From assembly GCA_037178855.1 (NCBI GenBank), contig JASJZC010000004.1, positions 3,348,001-3,412,000 on the forward strand: a stretch of 64,000 nt of DNA, in the 5' to 3' direction. Numbering within the stretch: position 1 is the first letter of the stretch; each line of letters begins with the position of its first letter. A program made the translations under genes and the position numbers. The notes under the pieces were generated by a model. That model saw only the letters and a list, made by a program, of their open reading frames with translations, was not told the DNA's origin and did not search any database. Below are positions 33,252-46,983 of this stretch, piece by piece. This DNA is from Oscheius sp. JU75 (taxonomy: Eukaryota; Nematoda; Chromadorea; Rhabditida; Rhabditidae).

Positions 33252-33478
33252 ATCCAGTTTTCAATTTAAAATTGAAGAGAACTTACCAGCACGACAGACG
33301 AGATTTTCGAGACGATCACTGCGCATGGACATCTTCTCGATGTTGTCTCGCATGATGTTTATGACTTCTGGAACCAGGGTAAAGGAGATCCGAGTTTAGA
33401 CCCACCGTTGAGCTCGTGACGCGTCTCCTTCATCTTTTCCGTAGGAGTCTGGCTGACAGTACAGCTTGGAGTCGACAT
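33099..33478 (-). CDS. Synaptobrevin/VAMP-type R-SNARE
   Basis: Three exons (33406-33478, 33287-33367, 33099-33247) give 100 aa, the length of short VAMPs. The SNARE motif reads ELNEVINIMRDNIEKMSMRS, then DRLENLVCRAEVLDMTAAEF, with the arginine of the zero layer in MRSDRL aligned to the family's ERDQKL. A C-terminal tail anchor (YLVASIVVVCALSVVGIIFI) ends the protein. It should sit on vesicles and pair with syntaxin and SNAP25-type Q-SNAREs. The heptad part is divergent after the zero layer, so it is not a canonical synaptic VAMP and may serve another step. An AATAAA lies just past the stop. The 3' coding exon overlaps the uncertain tail of the convergent + strand gene. Confidence 0.85.
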
Positions 33479-33586
33479 ATTGGAATAGCGTTTGTTCTGT
33501 TGTTCTTTTATTACGAGGAGCAATTAAGGACAAACTTTTTGTATGGTTTCAAGAAAAGACTTTGCATAAAAAGACACTTGGTAAAC

Positions 33587-33787
33587 ATGGCGCTTCTTTT
33601 TGACTCAATCCAGGTTAATGGACAGCTGAAAGACGATGTCGGATCAAAGCGACCGCGTCCTTTGAGTTGCGATACAGTAGAACGACTGGAAGAAGTAATT
33701 CTTTATCCAATTCCGCATGAGACCATTAAACGACGGACAATGTGGCCATTAGTCGGGCCTCGCGGTGATATAGAGCCTTGCTGCTAA
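33587..33787 (+). CDS. Small orphan open frame
   Basis: A single-exon frame of 66 aa starting 109 bp from the synaptobrevin start codon in divergent orientation. It contains KRPRPLSCDTVERLEEVIL. No splice or family evidence; possibly chance. Confidence 0.25.
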   Translation: MALLFDSIQVNGQLKDDVGSKRPRPLSCDTVERLEEVILYPIPHETIKRRTMWPLVGPRGDIEPCC

Positions 33788-36137
33788 TTCTATTCTCTTC
33801 CAAATGTTGCCCTCAGTTCATTTTTCTGAAAGGGGGCTGCCGGTCGTCCCAAGCGTTTTATGATCTATTTCGACTACACGAAACGAGCGCGGCAAAAAGT
33901 GCAGCGACTTGCACAGATTGCTGACTTTTCTTCGTTTCAGTAGGACACCGGGTGTCCAAGACCAAATGGCAACATCTAGGCGCCAGTCTGTCGGCGCTAA
34001 ACGCGCGATTTATGTCTTCTACCCTCCTTGTGGCTTTGTTGCTGGTCCGACGACCGCTCCGGAAAATGGATGCTCTTCCTCTTGGAGACAATTGGCACAC
34101 CTCATTTGGTTGTCTAATTGGGTGGTGACAGACAGCCGACAGCTTGACAGCGATAGAAGAGATAGATACAGTAGTTGCTTTCCCAATCTCCCTTGAAGAA
34201 AACTCCCTCCTTCAATGTCCTTTACAGCGTCTCGGCGAATGTTTCGATTGATACGGACATCTATCACGACCACCATTCCGAGTCACTACCGCCGACTACT
34301 AGAGCTCCCGCTGTGGTCAGGCCCCCGGGTGGTCGGTTTAGTCGAGGACGAACAAGTCATTAGTACCGGAATGTGCAAAAGAGAAAACATTAAAGTGTAA
34401 GTTGTCTGAGTTAAACCTCTGAAAACATGCCAGAAGGTTCCATTTACAAACTTAATGCTGCCGAGCGTACCCATTGCGATTGTAATCACGGGACCCGAAC
34501 CCGTCCCATTAAGACTGTCGTCTCTAAGGAAATATTTTTGTTGCCGTGAAAGCGACACCGTCTCCCTCTTTTTTTCTTCCTATACCAGCTCGAATCTTTC
34601 GACTTGGGCGAGCGGGCGTCAGTTGTTCTCTTTCCTATGAAAAACTGACTAGGGGGTCATTAATAGTGTTTGAAAGAACACAGGTTCGCAACAATCTTAA
34701 AGGGCAGGCGGCCCTCTCGGAGTTAACGACCCTGATTTACGAGAGGGAGACGGGGATCGCGACTTGGAGGAAACTGGTACACATGCGGAATGAGACACGG
34801 GTGGCATTTGGCTCGAATGAGAAAAACGACTGCTTTACACTCGAGAAGCAGGACAGAGTTCAGGGAGCCGTCTCCTCCAAAGAACTCGAGGCTCTTTTTG
34901 CTGCCAGTGTACATTGTTTCATGATTACAAAGGGGTTGATAGTTAGAGACAGATTCTCACAATTGTCATGGAGTTGGTAGGAATGCTGCTTGTAAAACGG
35001 CATGCAGATGCTCACATTTTGAATACCGAACAATTGTCCCACCTGTCCCGCAGACACTGAGCCACACGCAATGTCAGCATCTCCTGTATAAATTCACATG
35101 CTTCTTTTCCGTAATCTGGATATTTACCAAGTCTTTCCACGTTCAAGCCTAATCCAGATCCAGTGGGCCCTCCTCCTACGGTATCTCCGCCCCTCTGCCC
35201 CGAATTGAGCCATCGTCCTCTGTCTGTTTCTCATCGGGGTTCCAATTCTGTGCCAAAAGAATCCAGTTTCGATTGGTGGACGGGAGGCTGAAAAAGGTGT
35301 CAGTTGCAGTCTCCCTGTCTTTTTCGATTCTTTTGTTCTTTCATCCCACCGTACAGCTTTCTACAGTATCCCAAAATCGAGGCCTATCGACGAGGCAAAT
35401 CGCAACTGAAGACAAGGCCGAGCGGGCACTGCCACACGATAAATTGCCCTTTGAAAAAGTATGGAGGCTGCCGTTCAGTTCCGAAAAACGGCTGGCGCCT
35501 CCCCGCCAACCACCACTGGCCAACCGGATTATTGTGTCAGGGTGGCAGATGAATTCCCCTTGGAGAGTCTCTTCAACCTCTTACTTTTACGCTTGTCTCA
35601 ACGAAAAAAGTGACAACTTTTCTCAGACCGAACGTTCCCTCTCTTGGTCTGATTATATCTCCGCAAGACGACAATTTTTCAAACTCTGTCGTGGGTGTTC
35701 CCTACTTTTTCCGTTCCTTTCTCATCGCCGACCACTATTTCTTCCTTCCTTTTCTACTCTTTCTATCAATATCTTGATAGCAGCCTTGGATAATAGCAGA
35801 CTTTCATCGCTTATCAGAGGTAAGCTCTGATTATTCATAATGTCAACCCCACATCTCTCTTCTTATTCTCAGTCATGAGAAAGTGAGAGTTCTCGTTGCC
35901 TAGGTTTTGTAGTCTGCCCCCTTCCCGAGTCTCCTTCATACCGTTTCCCCCAGTCTTATTCCGCTCTCACCCACGGAACGCAACATTGGTGGCAGTTTAT
36001 TAGCCATTCGATCGGACAGTCGCCGCCTTGCGGAGAGAGCCGAGACAGAGAGGGCGAGAGACGAGCAAAAATAGAAGATAGATTGATGTCAGAACGTTTC
36101 TTTTCTTCTTGAATCACAAAGACTCGAACCAGCAAAT

Positions 36138-36182
36138 ATGTTTCAGATCGTTGCAGAGTTTAGTCAAGTTCTTCTCTCTCCG
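36138..36182 (+). CDS. Possible alternative first exon of GLI gene
   Basis: ATG followed by 14 codons and a good donor (ggtgagtcc). Its phase 0 end is compatible with the exon at 40682. No transcript evidence. Confidence 0.25.
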
Positions 36183-37308
36183 GTGAGTCCCTTATCCTTT
36201 TCCGTCCCACTTCCGGAACGCTCTCGCAACCGAAGAATTCATTCGTCGATTCCTTTTTCTGTTCCATAGGGTGTGACGGTCATGGCTTCCGTCTGATCGA
36301 GCACCAGTCGGGTAAAAGTAGACTTTTTGTGTGTTCGCGTTCTTCTTCCCTCTTTGATCCTGAGCTTATCTTTTGCAAAGCTTTCCAAGTCAATCATAAT
36401 TCTTCGAAGCGAGTGACGAGCGTTTTGGGTTTCGCCACCATAAATTTGAGGATCAAGTTGGTCAATACGGTCGTAATTCCAGAGATATTTACGAACCTTA
36501 TGCTGTGAGACTATTTACCAGATTTATGCAGCTGTCCAACTTTTTATCAACGCATCTCCTCCAATTGTCTAATTCAAATCCGTACCAGGGCACATGTCAA
36601 AGAGCATCCATTGGCGCGAGATTTCCCGAATCAAACTTGTCCACAGCTGCTTAGATTTCAAATTTCGCGGTAATACAGGCCCCTCCCAAGAGAGTTATTA
36701 TCTACAATGTCTCCTCCAAGAAAGCCAGTATCAGTTCGATCTGCTCCGTCAAAGACTCAAGGTAAGTTCGTTAGGGAAAAGACCTCCGTTTTGGACCATG
36801 TAATACGATATCCGTATAAAACATGGCTGTGGAGACCGAGCAAAGACTATGCACAAACGGAGTTCTGTGGAATCCTGTAAACAGGCAAAGTACAACTCTT
36901 TCTTTCAAAGTTCTCTTGGCGGTCTACCGTTTTCTCAGCCGGTGGTTTTCTGTTTGGCGATCCTCGTCTGCCTCCTCTGCCCGTCCCCAAATCCAAAAAA
37001 TGGCTGAGCAGTCTCTCTTTTTCGTTTGCCCGCCCGACCAGACCACCCCCTTGGCAGCCATTTTTCTCTTTCACTCTCTCCGTATATGTTTATGTGATCT
37101 TCACTCTCTGGAAAGTGCAAGAAGGCGACTCTCCCCCAGTCAATAAGAGGTCATGGGTGGTCCCAGTGCCACATTTCTCACAGGGTTTCGCCGTTCCATC
37201 CGTCTTCAAAATTGGCTGACCCCCAAACTGGCTCATAAAACTTATACAAAAAGCTCTTTCCTCTTATGACGTAAACTCATTTGAACGCCGGCCCGGCCGA
37301 GCTCCGTT

Positions 37309-37440
37309 CTTCGCTCCTGGTCTGCATTTCTAATCCTGAGCAGAAGAAAGGGCTGGGTCATTTCTGACCAAAACGGGGTCGGGAAGATGAGGAATGGCTT
37401 TGTCTATTCCAATTGGCTTCGCTCCTGGTCTGCGTTTTTT
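37309..37440. repeat. Direct repeat of 16 bp
   Basis: ttcgctcctggtctgc occurs twice about 110 bp apart in the gene-poor region. The function is unknown. Confidence 0.5.
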
Positions 37441-39982
37441 TGCTGTTAGTTGGCTCAAAGATCAGTCTGAAGTGGTCTAACCAATTTCACTAGGTAGTAT
37501 GATTCTCTTCCTCCAAAGGCAACGCTGCCAAGTACCTTCCCCTTGACTATAAAGCATGTTCATTTCTCAGTCGGACGAATACCTGGAGAAAGGGATGAGA
37601 TCACCTACATAAACACTTTCGAATGGAAGGTGAATAAGATAAAAGATCCTAGCTAGATATGTCTACTTGCAATTCCGAATGGGTGGTCTCGAATCTGTGG
37701 TCCGCCCCTCTGTCACTTCCTCGCGTTCATTCGGGGACTGCCTCTCTCTCGCAACATTCGTCCAGCTGTTTTTCTGCACTCACTGAGAGAGGGCTTCGAC
37801 GGGACGGTCTCTGCGCCTCCTCGTTTCTCTCCGACTCTCTCCCCAGCCCGCCGGCACTTTTTTAACCCGTTCGCGCTCCGCCCTTTATCAACATGCTGCG
37901 TGTTCGTCGTCGTGTGTGTCTAGGAGGAAAGGGGAGACAGATCTTTTCTTTTCCTAGCATTGTACTCTGAGTCTAATCTCTTTGAACATTCCTATCCAGA
38001 TGTTCCCTTTTTTTCCCGACTCAGTCTATTTTTTCACGCATGGTGGTCGTTTTAATCACCTCCATTTTCGCACGCATGAGAGCGGGTAGGAAGAGGGAAG
38101 ACCCTTTTGCTCCTCTTTGTGACTCAATAGAGGGAGGTTCATCCTCGCGTAAAAAGACTTGACGTTGGTGCCCCCTCTTTTTGCTGGATAATGGGCAAGA
38201 AGGATCATTATTGGAAGAGAGAGAGGGATGTGATGTTCATTGTCGATAATTGACATATCATTTTCTCACCAAATTGCAAGCCGTAGTTGTTATCACGCAG
38301 TTACTTTCTTCTCCTCACTGTTTCACCTTTTTGTTCTTTCTATACAACGTGCCTTCATAATGATCCTAATCTGTCTGAAGTTTCATAACTGATTTTCATT
38401 CATCCTGTCCTTCCAGTACAGGGCGCTCTTGTCTAAAACAGTTCCTTTCCTAGAACACCTTCTTTCCCCTGTTCAGTTCTCTCAGCCTGTTCATTTTCTC
38501 GATTGACGCACTCTGCTGAGCACTTTTTGCACAGTCGGTAGATCACATTCGCAACATATGATAAAAGTGCCCGCTAATCAGCATTTATTCTCCATTTCTC
38601 AAAATCCCTCCAACTTCTTTTCGTCCAGCCTAAAGGAAGTCACACGCCGCTCTCATTATTCCTCTGCCTACTGCCTGATGTTGCGAGACAGGAGGAACAG
38701 GAGCGGCACACAAAAAGTTGATGACGGAAATGAGAGACTAAACACTATTCCTTGACTCTCGAGTGCTTATTCGATCCATATTTCTCCAAGAAACCAACAC
38801 TTTCAATAGATCTTCTAGGAAGGCAGCTAATTGAGACTTTCTGTGGCTGGATCAGAGCGACAGGTCCCCATGCAATTGGTGCCTCTCTTTCCTCGGCTGA
38901 ACGGCGCTCATTTTATGGTCGCGCACACATTTTTCCTCTTTTACGAACCGCCACCGCGGGTGATTGTTGCGAGATGTGCCTCGTCTCGCTTCTCGGCCAA
39001 TTACCCTCCGTCTTTTTTGTTCAGAGGCGTTTAAAATGAAGGTGTCACTGCTACTGAAATTAATGAGAGGTCTGCTTTTTGTGTGACTCCACTCTCATTT
39101 CCTAGCCATCTCCTCTGCCCACTCTCAGCAACTCGCATAGTTCTCTTTTCCCGCCCAATTCGCAGTATATATTGAATTTCCAAGTGAGTTTTTTTTCCTT
39201 CCTCCCGAGAGCAAATATGCTCGTGTGCGTTCCGCCGTTCCCTCTTGGACAACTCGTCTGTCTCCACTGGGTGGTCTAGCAGGGATCGATCCCTCTGTCG
39301 GATCCAACTTCATAAAACAAAAACAGACTTCGGAGCATCGATTAACTGTCAAAAGAGGCCTACACGTGCTATCGCAAGCGGAGAGAGGATCGAACACATG
39401 GTTCATTGTAAACAGACATTTTTTTCTGGAGATTATCGATCCGAACAGCTATTGCACGGGACTCTTGCTGATCAATGAGTTCCTCGAGAAATGCTCCATC
39501 AGATCGATAGGCCACCGTCACAGGCCGAAACCACCCGCTCTTTTTTCGTATTAGAATCAAAAGAAGATAAGGCGGCGAAGTAAAGATAGCGCCCAGGGAG
39601 GATGAACCCGGTGGCAACATTTCCAAGCGGTGTCTGCTGTAGAGACCTTGTTGCCCTTTTCGACTACTGTACTACGTTCTTCTAATAGCTCTCACTTTGT
39701 ATCATTCTAACCGGGATCAAGCTACCGTAACCACGAAAGGACAGCTTGACCGAGTCTAATGGGATCATGGACCACCTTTCATCAACTCATTATTGCCATT
39801 GCTACCAGCCCTATTGCCTGCCATAATCTGGTCGGCACAGTCTTTGTTCTTGACTCTTCGTCGTCTCCTTGTTCTAGCAACTTTTTCCAGAGGCCCATCC
39901 AAATGTCTCGACACCTGTAAACTGGCCGCTCGTTCTTCACGCCGTCAGGATCGCTCACAACAATCACATCATCAGGGCGGCC

Positions 39983-42900
39983 ATGGCTAACAATGTAAGT
40001 GGTTAGAGACAGTAGTTTGGATAGTAGTCACTTCCAGAAAGCAAAAACACAAGAAGTTAACTTAAAAACTAACTTTTGTAAAAGTTTGAAATAATCCAGC
40101 GCATTTACAAGAACTCTTAACACGATAGTAATCTGTACTGTACGGTATGTGCTCCCGACCACTCGGTTCCTTCGTCCATAGAAAAAAAGCTGCTGATGAG
40201 GTCGTAAAGTCTTGTTGCGAACGCCTTATCTGGGTCCTCTGGCTCGAGGCCACCAATTGCCAGCCATTATTGCCAGTTCTCTCATCTAGATTCTGGCTTG
40301 CAATTATGAGTGTCATCAAAATCTCAGAGTTTTTGTGTCCAGGAGAGGGAACGAAGCGATTAGGCGAGAGCTCATTAGCCCGCCAGCCCACGGCTCTCGC
40401 TCTGATTTTTGAACGAACGGAAAGGCGAGAAGGCTTATGAGAACGACGAAAGAGGGAACCAAAGGGAAGTCGAGAGACACAATATGGGGATTTTTCGCAA
40501 CTGTTCTTTCCCTGCTCGTCTCGAGACTTAAAGGCATCTGTCCCAGCCATCTCAGTCTTTCGTCCCATCTAAACTGTGACGGCTTTTTCATCTACTGAGA
40601 ACCAAACCAGTTTTGTTTCTGAAAAACATTAAATCTGAAGAGAAATCATCTGGGTGGTCCAACTAACATCCTCGATTTCAGAACAACATGGCTCAGGTTC
40701 TTCTGGCTCAACACAACTTCAAGTGAGTTTCTTATCCAATTTTATCAACAACAAAGTAATCGAAAACCGCTCTTGTGAGAAATTTTTCTCAGTCAGGTGA
40801 CAAAAGAGGGAGAGAGAGAGAGGGTTCGGAAAAGATATCAAAGCCCCTGTTGCGTATTAATCCGTCTGGATATAGCCAAATCGTAAATTATTCTCTTCTG
40901 AGCTAATCTCCACGTGTGGCGAGAATTCAACAGCTTCGATGGAACTTTTCTGTTTGCTCTCTCAGTTTATGGCCTTCACTTTTTTGACCACCCGTGTCAT
41001 TCTCCCACCTTACCGTACCTTCCGACCTTTAATGACTCCTCATTTTCGCGCCCGTTCAAATACTACAATTATACGGTCTTTCAGCGGCGCCCTCTGATAA
41101 TGACACCGGCAAAAAGCAACTTTAATTAACCAGACTACTAGGTTTCTTTGCTTGCTACAGTAGTTCTTCTTGTTTAGGGCGAGCCCAAGAATCGCAATCG
41201 AGTGCAATCAATGACTCTTTTTTCTCCTTTTAGCTGTAACACTTTACACCAAGAGAGCTCTCTCCCAGTCCCTTGCGAACACGGTGTTCTTCCCCACGTA
41301 GCGGGGAGATTGATAAGGGGAACGGCAAAGGGGCAGCCGCGGCGGCCAATGGAAAAAAGACTCGGCTAAAGTTGGTATTTACAGGATGATGAACCTGATG
41401 AACCAGAATGCTCACGGACTACGACCTCCCGGTCCTGCGGTAAGCTTCAAATGTCACACGAGGCGGTAACCTGAGCTCGTTTTTCAGCCCAATCCTCAGG
41501 CTATGATGCAGCTCTACGGTCCAACCGATGTTTCTCGTCCTCTCCACTGTAAGTTACCCTTCAGTAGTGGGTCTTCGAAAACAAGAGACCTCCTATCTCT
41601 GGGACTACGATAGTTCTTATCTCCTTGCATATTTCATTAGACAAAACAGAACTATCCTCAAGCCCATGGTCTAAGAGCGTAATACTTTGGGTAGACTACA
41701 AGGAACTTTATTGAAAACTCTCGGTGCCCCTCGGAGGCTGGCCGACCGCAGCTGTTTCTCTTTTGTAAAGTCATTAAGCCCACCCTAGAGAAAAAGCGTG
41801 TGCCTGCTCATTCGCCCACACTTCGCCTCCTCTCCACTGTTTCTCCCAATGGCTAGTCCTTCTAGAGAAAAGCTAGAAGATCTCAGTGATAGAGAGGAAG
41901 TGTTACAAACTCTCAACCTATTACTACGTTAATATTTCTTTGAAGCTAACAAGAATCGTGTTTAGACCTGCAAGAGATGAACCGCAATGCTCCAGTGGTC
42001 ACTTCCCCAGTCACTCCTCTGATCAGTCCTTTTGGCGAAACGACCAATTTCCTGAGAGGAATGCCGCCTGCTCAGCAGCCCTTGGTAGACTCTTTTTCGC
42101 CGTAATTTATCAAAAAGTTCCAGGCGGTGGCTCCTTTTGCCAATGTTGTCGAGCAGCTGCGTATATTGCAGCAACAGCAGAATGTCGATGTCAATCAAAA
42201 TCCGATAGTCTCTCCGACGGTTTGTTGTGACTAGGAGAATAGAGAGACAGAGAATGTTTCAGAGTTCCACAGCTCCGTCTCTGCCGTCTCCGGTGGCACC
42301 TCTTCACACGATCGTTGCTCCCGTTCCAAAGAGAAGTCAGTCGCCACAACAGACGGAGGCCGGACCGTCGACGAGCTCGAACAACTCGGCAACAAAGTTC
42401 GGATCAGTGAGTTTTATACACGTGGAAACTTGGTCAAGGACTCGCCCGTTTTGAACCGGCTTTTTCACTTTCATGCGCAAAACTGGGCCCGCTGATAAAT
42501 CACTCTTTCTGCTCGCTCAAAAATTATATCAGTCTCTATAGAATCAAACAATCGAATCCAGGGTCGACGAATGGGCCGCCCTCCCGGAACCTACAAAAAG
42601 GCCGTCTTCGACATCGGCCTGACTCAGAATCCCGTCATTGCCAAGGATCGTGCGAGCAGACTGGCCAGGTAAGAAGAGTTCTTGACTTTTACTTACCGTT
42701 GAAGAAGTCGCGAGACGCCTTCTCCGGACTGTTTTGGAGAGAGCGTCGATGTTGAATCGATGGTGGATCACGAATGCAAATGGGCCGACTGCGATCATGT
42801 CTTCAGCACTCGTCCTGTAAGTTCCTAGTCCAACTAACTCATGTGCTCCTCGCTCACTTCCTTTTGTTCATTTTGTACAGTAACCACCAGCTTTCAGGCG

Positions 42901-45176
42901 TTAATCCAGCATTTTCGTTCCGTGCATGAGCCCCAGTTGCAGGCTCTGGTTAACCATGTCCAGGACAAGCATACCGGCCAGTTGGAGCGTGTCTGGTACT
43001 GCCAGTGGAGGGTAATCTTTCGTTCTTTTTCTCGAAAATACCTCTATTCTCAGGGCTGTGAAAGGACCGAGCCATTCCGAGCCAGTTACATGTTGGTCGT
43101 TCATGTTCGTCGTCATACGGGTGAGAAGCCCAATCGCTGTCCGGTCAGTTACTAATGGGAAAGGAAATAGTTCTTTTACAGTATTCGGATTGCAAGAAGG
43201 CCTACAGCCGTCTGGAAAATCTGAAGACACATATCCGAACTCATACAGGAGAGAAGCCATACCATTGCGAGTTTCCCGGTTGTCTCAAGGCCTTCAGCAA
43301 CGCCAGTGACCGAGCCAAACACCAGAACAGAACTCACTCCGATGAGGTTCGTATTGACAGTTGATCGTCTTGAAACATCACTTTCAGAAACCTTACTTGT
43401 GCATGGTTGGCAACTGTCAGAAGTGCTACACGGACCCCTCGTCGTTACGAAAACACATCAAAACAGTTCATGGAGATGAAGAGTACGAACGTGCCAAGAA
43501 GAACAAGCCGATGAATCCTGGAGGGCGTCGTCGTAAGCATCAGAATCTTCTCACTCACAATGCCAATCCTCTCAATGCCGCTGTTCAGTTCAACATGCGT
43601 CAGCAGATGGTCAGCCAGGTAATCTCAGTCCCTCATCTAATACAATCCCATTTGAGATGTTCGCCTTCCAGCAGGCTATGCGGCGTCAGCAGCAGCAACA
43701 GATTGAGGAACAGCGTAGTCCTCATAGTGTCTGTACTCCTGGTTTTATCCATTCGGCAGGTCCTTCTGACAGCAATGGACCCAGCTCGAATGGCGGTTCT
43801 GTTGCTGCTCACAGCCCGGCTGGAAGTTTCATCTCTTCCGGCTCCTCGGACAGTGGAACTTCTGCTTCGGCTAGTGGACGCCAGTCAGGCGGAGGAAATC
43901 TCATCTTCTCCATCGAGAATATCCTCAAGTTTGGAGACTTCTATACTCCGGTTCTCGGCAAAATGGGTCTTGGTGGAGTGTCTCTCGACTCTGTGGCCAA
44001 ATATCTGACCACTCTGACAGAAAAGGATCGCTTCAGTCCAATGTCGAACCTTGGCTTGCCGCAGATTCTCTCACCTGGAACTTTCAATACCGGAGGAGAC
44101 GTTCGTCGCAATGAGCTTCATGCAAGTTTCAGTCCGGTAAAGTAAGCATCGTTATTTTAGGATGACTACAACGAGGATCTTGACTCGCCTGCCGCGGTTG
44201 TTCGTCACAGTATTGAAGACGGAGTTACGATTGGAGCTCAGGCCATTCCTCGAGCCGTTAACTACAAACCATCTATTCTCAAGAGTATGTTTAGGCCTAG
44301 TGTCCAGATACTTTCATCCTTCAGCTACCCAGGCCACTGTCTCAACCGACTTCGAGTCTCTTTTTGACACTACTCCGTCTCTCGAGGAAGGTGTCCTGGC
44401 TGGATTGGAGGTTCTGGAGCAGCAGCGACTCAATGGAGTTCTGCCGGTTGATGTGGTCATTCCGACTGAACTTTCCCAGTTCGCCAAGTACATTCTGAAC
44501 GGAGAAATAGTTCTCTCGCCCAAGGAAGTTGCTCCTACCAAGGCTCTCACTCAAATCACTAAAGCAAAGGTCGGTATTTCTTTTGTTATCGTACGAACTC
44601 CTCAATTTTCAGATGGACCAAGAGTATGTTCATGGCCCATCTCCGGTATCTCGTCCACTTTGTCACTTCCCGGACCATCTCTTGTCTCCTGAGCAACCTC
44701 GAAATGAAAAGAACTACCAACCCTATTCGGGATCTCTCCCGCTTCTGAAGGATCCTCTGGATATCGCAGCAGAGTACAGGGTAAGCTTTTTTATCGTGCG
44801 CGACCTACTGATCTCTACTCAGATTCCTCCTGCTCCTCGCATCGACTTCTTCAACGATCCATCTATGATGTCCAAGTATTCGGATCCCATCTTTGATCAT
44901 CTTGATGACTACTTGCGTCAACAGTCCTGTACCCAATTCAGCTATCAGAAAGACTACTGTAACGACCTCCGGGACTTGGAAACACCCAATGAACCAGTAC
45001 GTTATCAATTATTTTCATTTTTTCGAAAACTTTAGTTCTTTCCCGGAATGGGAGATGATTATGTTGCTCGTTACGACATCCCTAGTTCCAATCTAGTTCC
45101 TGATGTAAACGACTTGGCCGGATCCATGCAGCATCTCTCCGCCGATGAAGCCCAACCGGATGATCCCAAGATCTAG
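39983..45176 (+). CDS. GLI/Ci/TRA-1 family zinc-finger transcription factor
   Basis: Nineteen phase-consistent exons (first 39983-39994, then 40682-40722, 41385-41439, 41488-41548, 41966-42084 and on to 45036-45176) give 886 aa. Five C2H2 fingers are encoded at 42708-43500. The diagnostic blocks are [60 protein letters not shown] and [16 protein letters not shown], all near identical to GLI fingers 2-5. [16 protein letters not shown]-hook-like patch precedes the fingers. The C-terminal half is Gln/Ser/Gly-rich and then acidic, fitting regulatory regions. GLI proteins are Hedgehog effectors; in nematodes TRA-1 controls sexual fate. The start MANN at 39983 has a good context (gccatgg) but upstream alternative first exons are likely. 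Confidence 0.93.
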
Positions 45177-46107
45177 CCCCATATTTTTCTTAGACATTTT
45201 CTTGCCTTTCCTCTTAATTTTTATCCTTGATCTCCACTAGCCGGTACAATCTTCTTCTCTTTGTATTCTGTTCTTGCCATATCATCCTTATTGAATCTAG
45301 GCCGTAGAGTTATTACTGAGTGCCCTTACCAAGCGACATGGGACACTATAAGCCATCGTGCTCCAACCCGTGCCTATCTTTCTTCCTTTCCCGGTGAGAC
45401 CCTCGGTCTCAAGTACGATTCCAAATCGTATCCCTTTCATTGACTACTTAGTTATCTCATACTTTGTACGCTCTCGTTTTGTATTCTCTTTGCGGGCCAG
45501 CTAACGGTTCACCCACTTCCGGTTAAAAGCAATTATTGACAATTAGATAGATCTCTCGCTGTCCTTTTCCCTGTGCATCCTTTAGCGAGACTGAAGAATA
45601 TTGTGAGTTTTACTTCCTGCTGTAAGCAGATACTGTTAATAAACACGTTTATAAACAAGACTGACTCTGAACGAGGTTGGACAGTGCAAGAGAATAACAA
45701 ATTGATTGACACGTTGGAACTAACTTTCAGTATGAGTATCCAGCGAAGAACGAGTTTACAGTTTAGACCAATTGAATTGGCGAGATCAAAGGGGTTACTC
45801 GATCGGCTCCCATGGCTCGAACCTATGCTTCGTCATCCAGTCCTGCCGCTGGCATCCATGTCGATAGAGCTCTCCCAATCCCTTCTCTCCCTCGATCATC
45901 CTCCAATCTCAGGTGGGGCCTTCCGACGAACGAACGAGAAAAACAGTAGTCCAGGCACGGGGAGGGGCAACTCTACACGATAGCGGCTAACAGTCTAAGA
46001 GTGACCCTAATTCCAGCTGATGATCAGAACGCCTCTTTCGAAATAGATCTATCAGGATAGACACTCGATAAACATTGGTTACCATCTTCTTATGTTAATC
46101 GCGATGA
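45177..46107. other. GLI 3' region, no further gene seen
   Basis: Contains the GLI 3' UTR and a spacer. A 136-codon frame at 45573-45983 has no support. Confidence 0.4.
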
Positions 46108-46190
46108 GCACGCGTGGCCTAAAGGAGAAGGCGCCGGACTCCGAGTGAAAGAGATATCCGGAAATGCGGGTTCGAGTCCCGCCGCGTGTC
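46108..46190 (+). tRNA. tRNA-Arg(CCG) with 11-nt intron
   Basis: A cloverleaf can be drawn. The acceptor stem gcacgcg pairs with cgcgtgt (one G-U). The D arm is gcctaaaggagaaggc. The anticodon stem ccgga/tccgg encloses ctccga, with anticodon CCG. The T arm is gcgggttcgagtcccgc. The anticodon loop carries 11 extra bases after position 37, the standard place for a nuclear tRNA intron. Overall similarity is to tRNA-Arg. A T-run (tttt) follows within 10 nt as the Pol III terminator. Confidence 0.9.
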
Positions 46191-46370
46191 TAACACTTTT
46201 CCCACGGTGTTACCAAATGTGTCCTGTGTTCTCGAAAAAAAAAACTTAGAAGAGGTGCGCCTTTGTTTGGTAAAACACTTACTGGTCAAAGTTTACTAAA
46301 CAAGACAGTGATATCGATCAACGTGAAATATGAAAAGATGCAATTGTTACAGCAAGTAGTCCAATAGGGG

Positions 46371-46983
<613 letters not shown>

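Larger units (their letters stand above)
33788..39982. other. 6.2-kb gene-poor region upstream of GLI gene
   Basis: No conserved protein was recognised. Frames of 144 codons (34546-34980) and 185 codons (35273-35830) exist but have no domains or splice structure. The region is CT-rich on the + strand with several short repeats. It contains at least one ATG-plus-donor combination that could be an alternative first exon of the GLI gene (36138-36182). In an otherwise compact genome this length suggests cis-regulatory sequence. Confidence 0.4.

Noticed and set aside
34546-34980. 144-codon frame on the + strand
   Set aside because: No family features and competing frames on the other strand.
35273-35830. 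185-codon frame on the + strand
   Set aside because: No domain, poor codon character, no splice context; a long frame in CT-rich sequence is expected by chance.
36707-36761. ATG-MSPPRKPVSVRSAPSKTQ then gtaagt as another first exon of the GLI gene
   Set aside because: Its phase does not match the exon at 40682, so it cannot feed the GLI frame.
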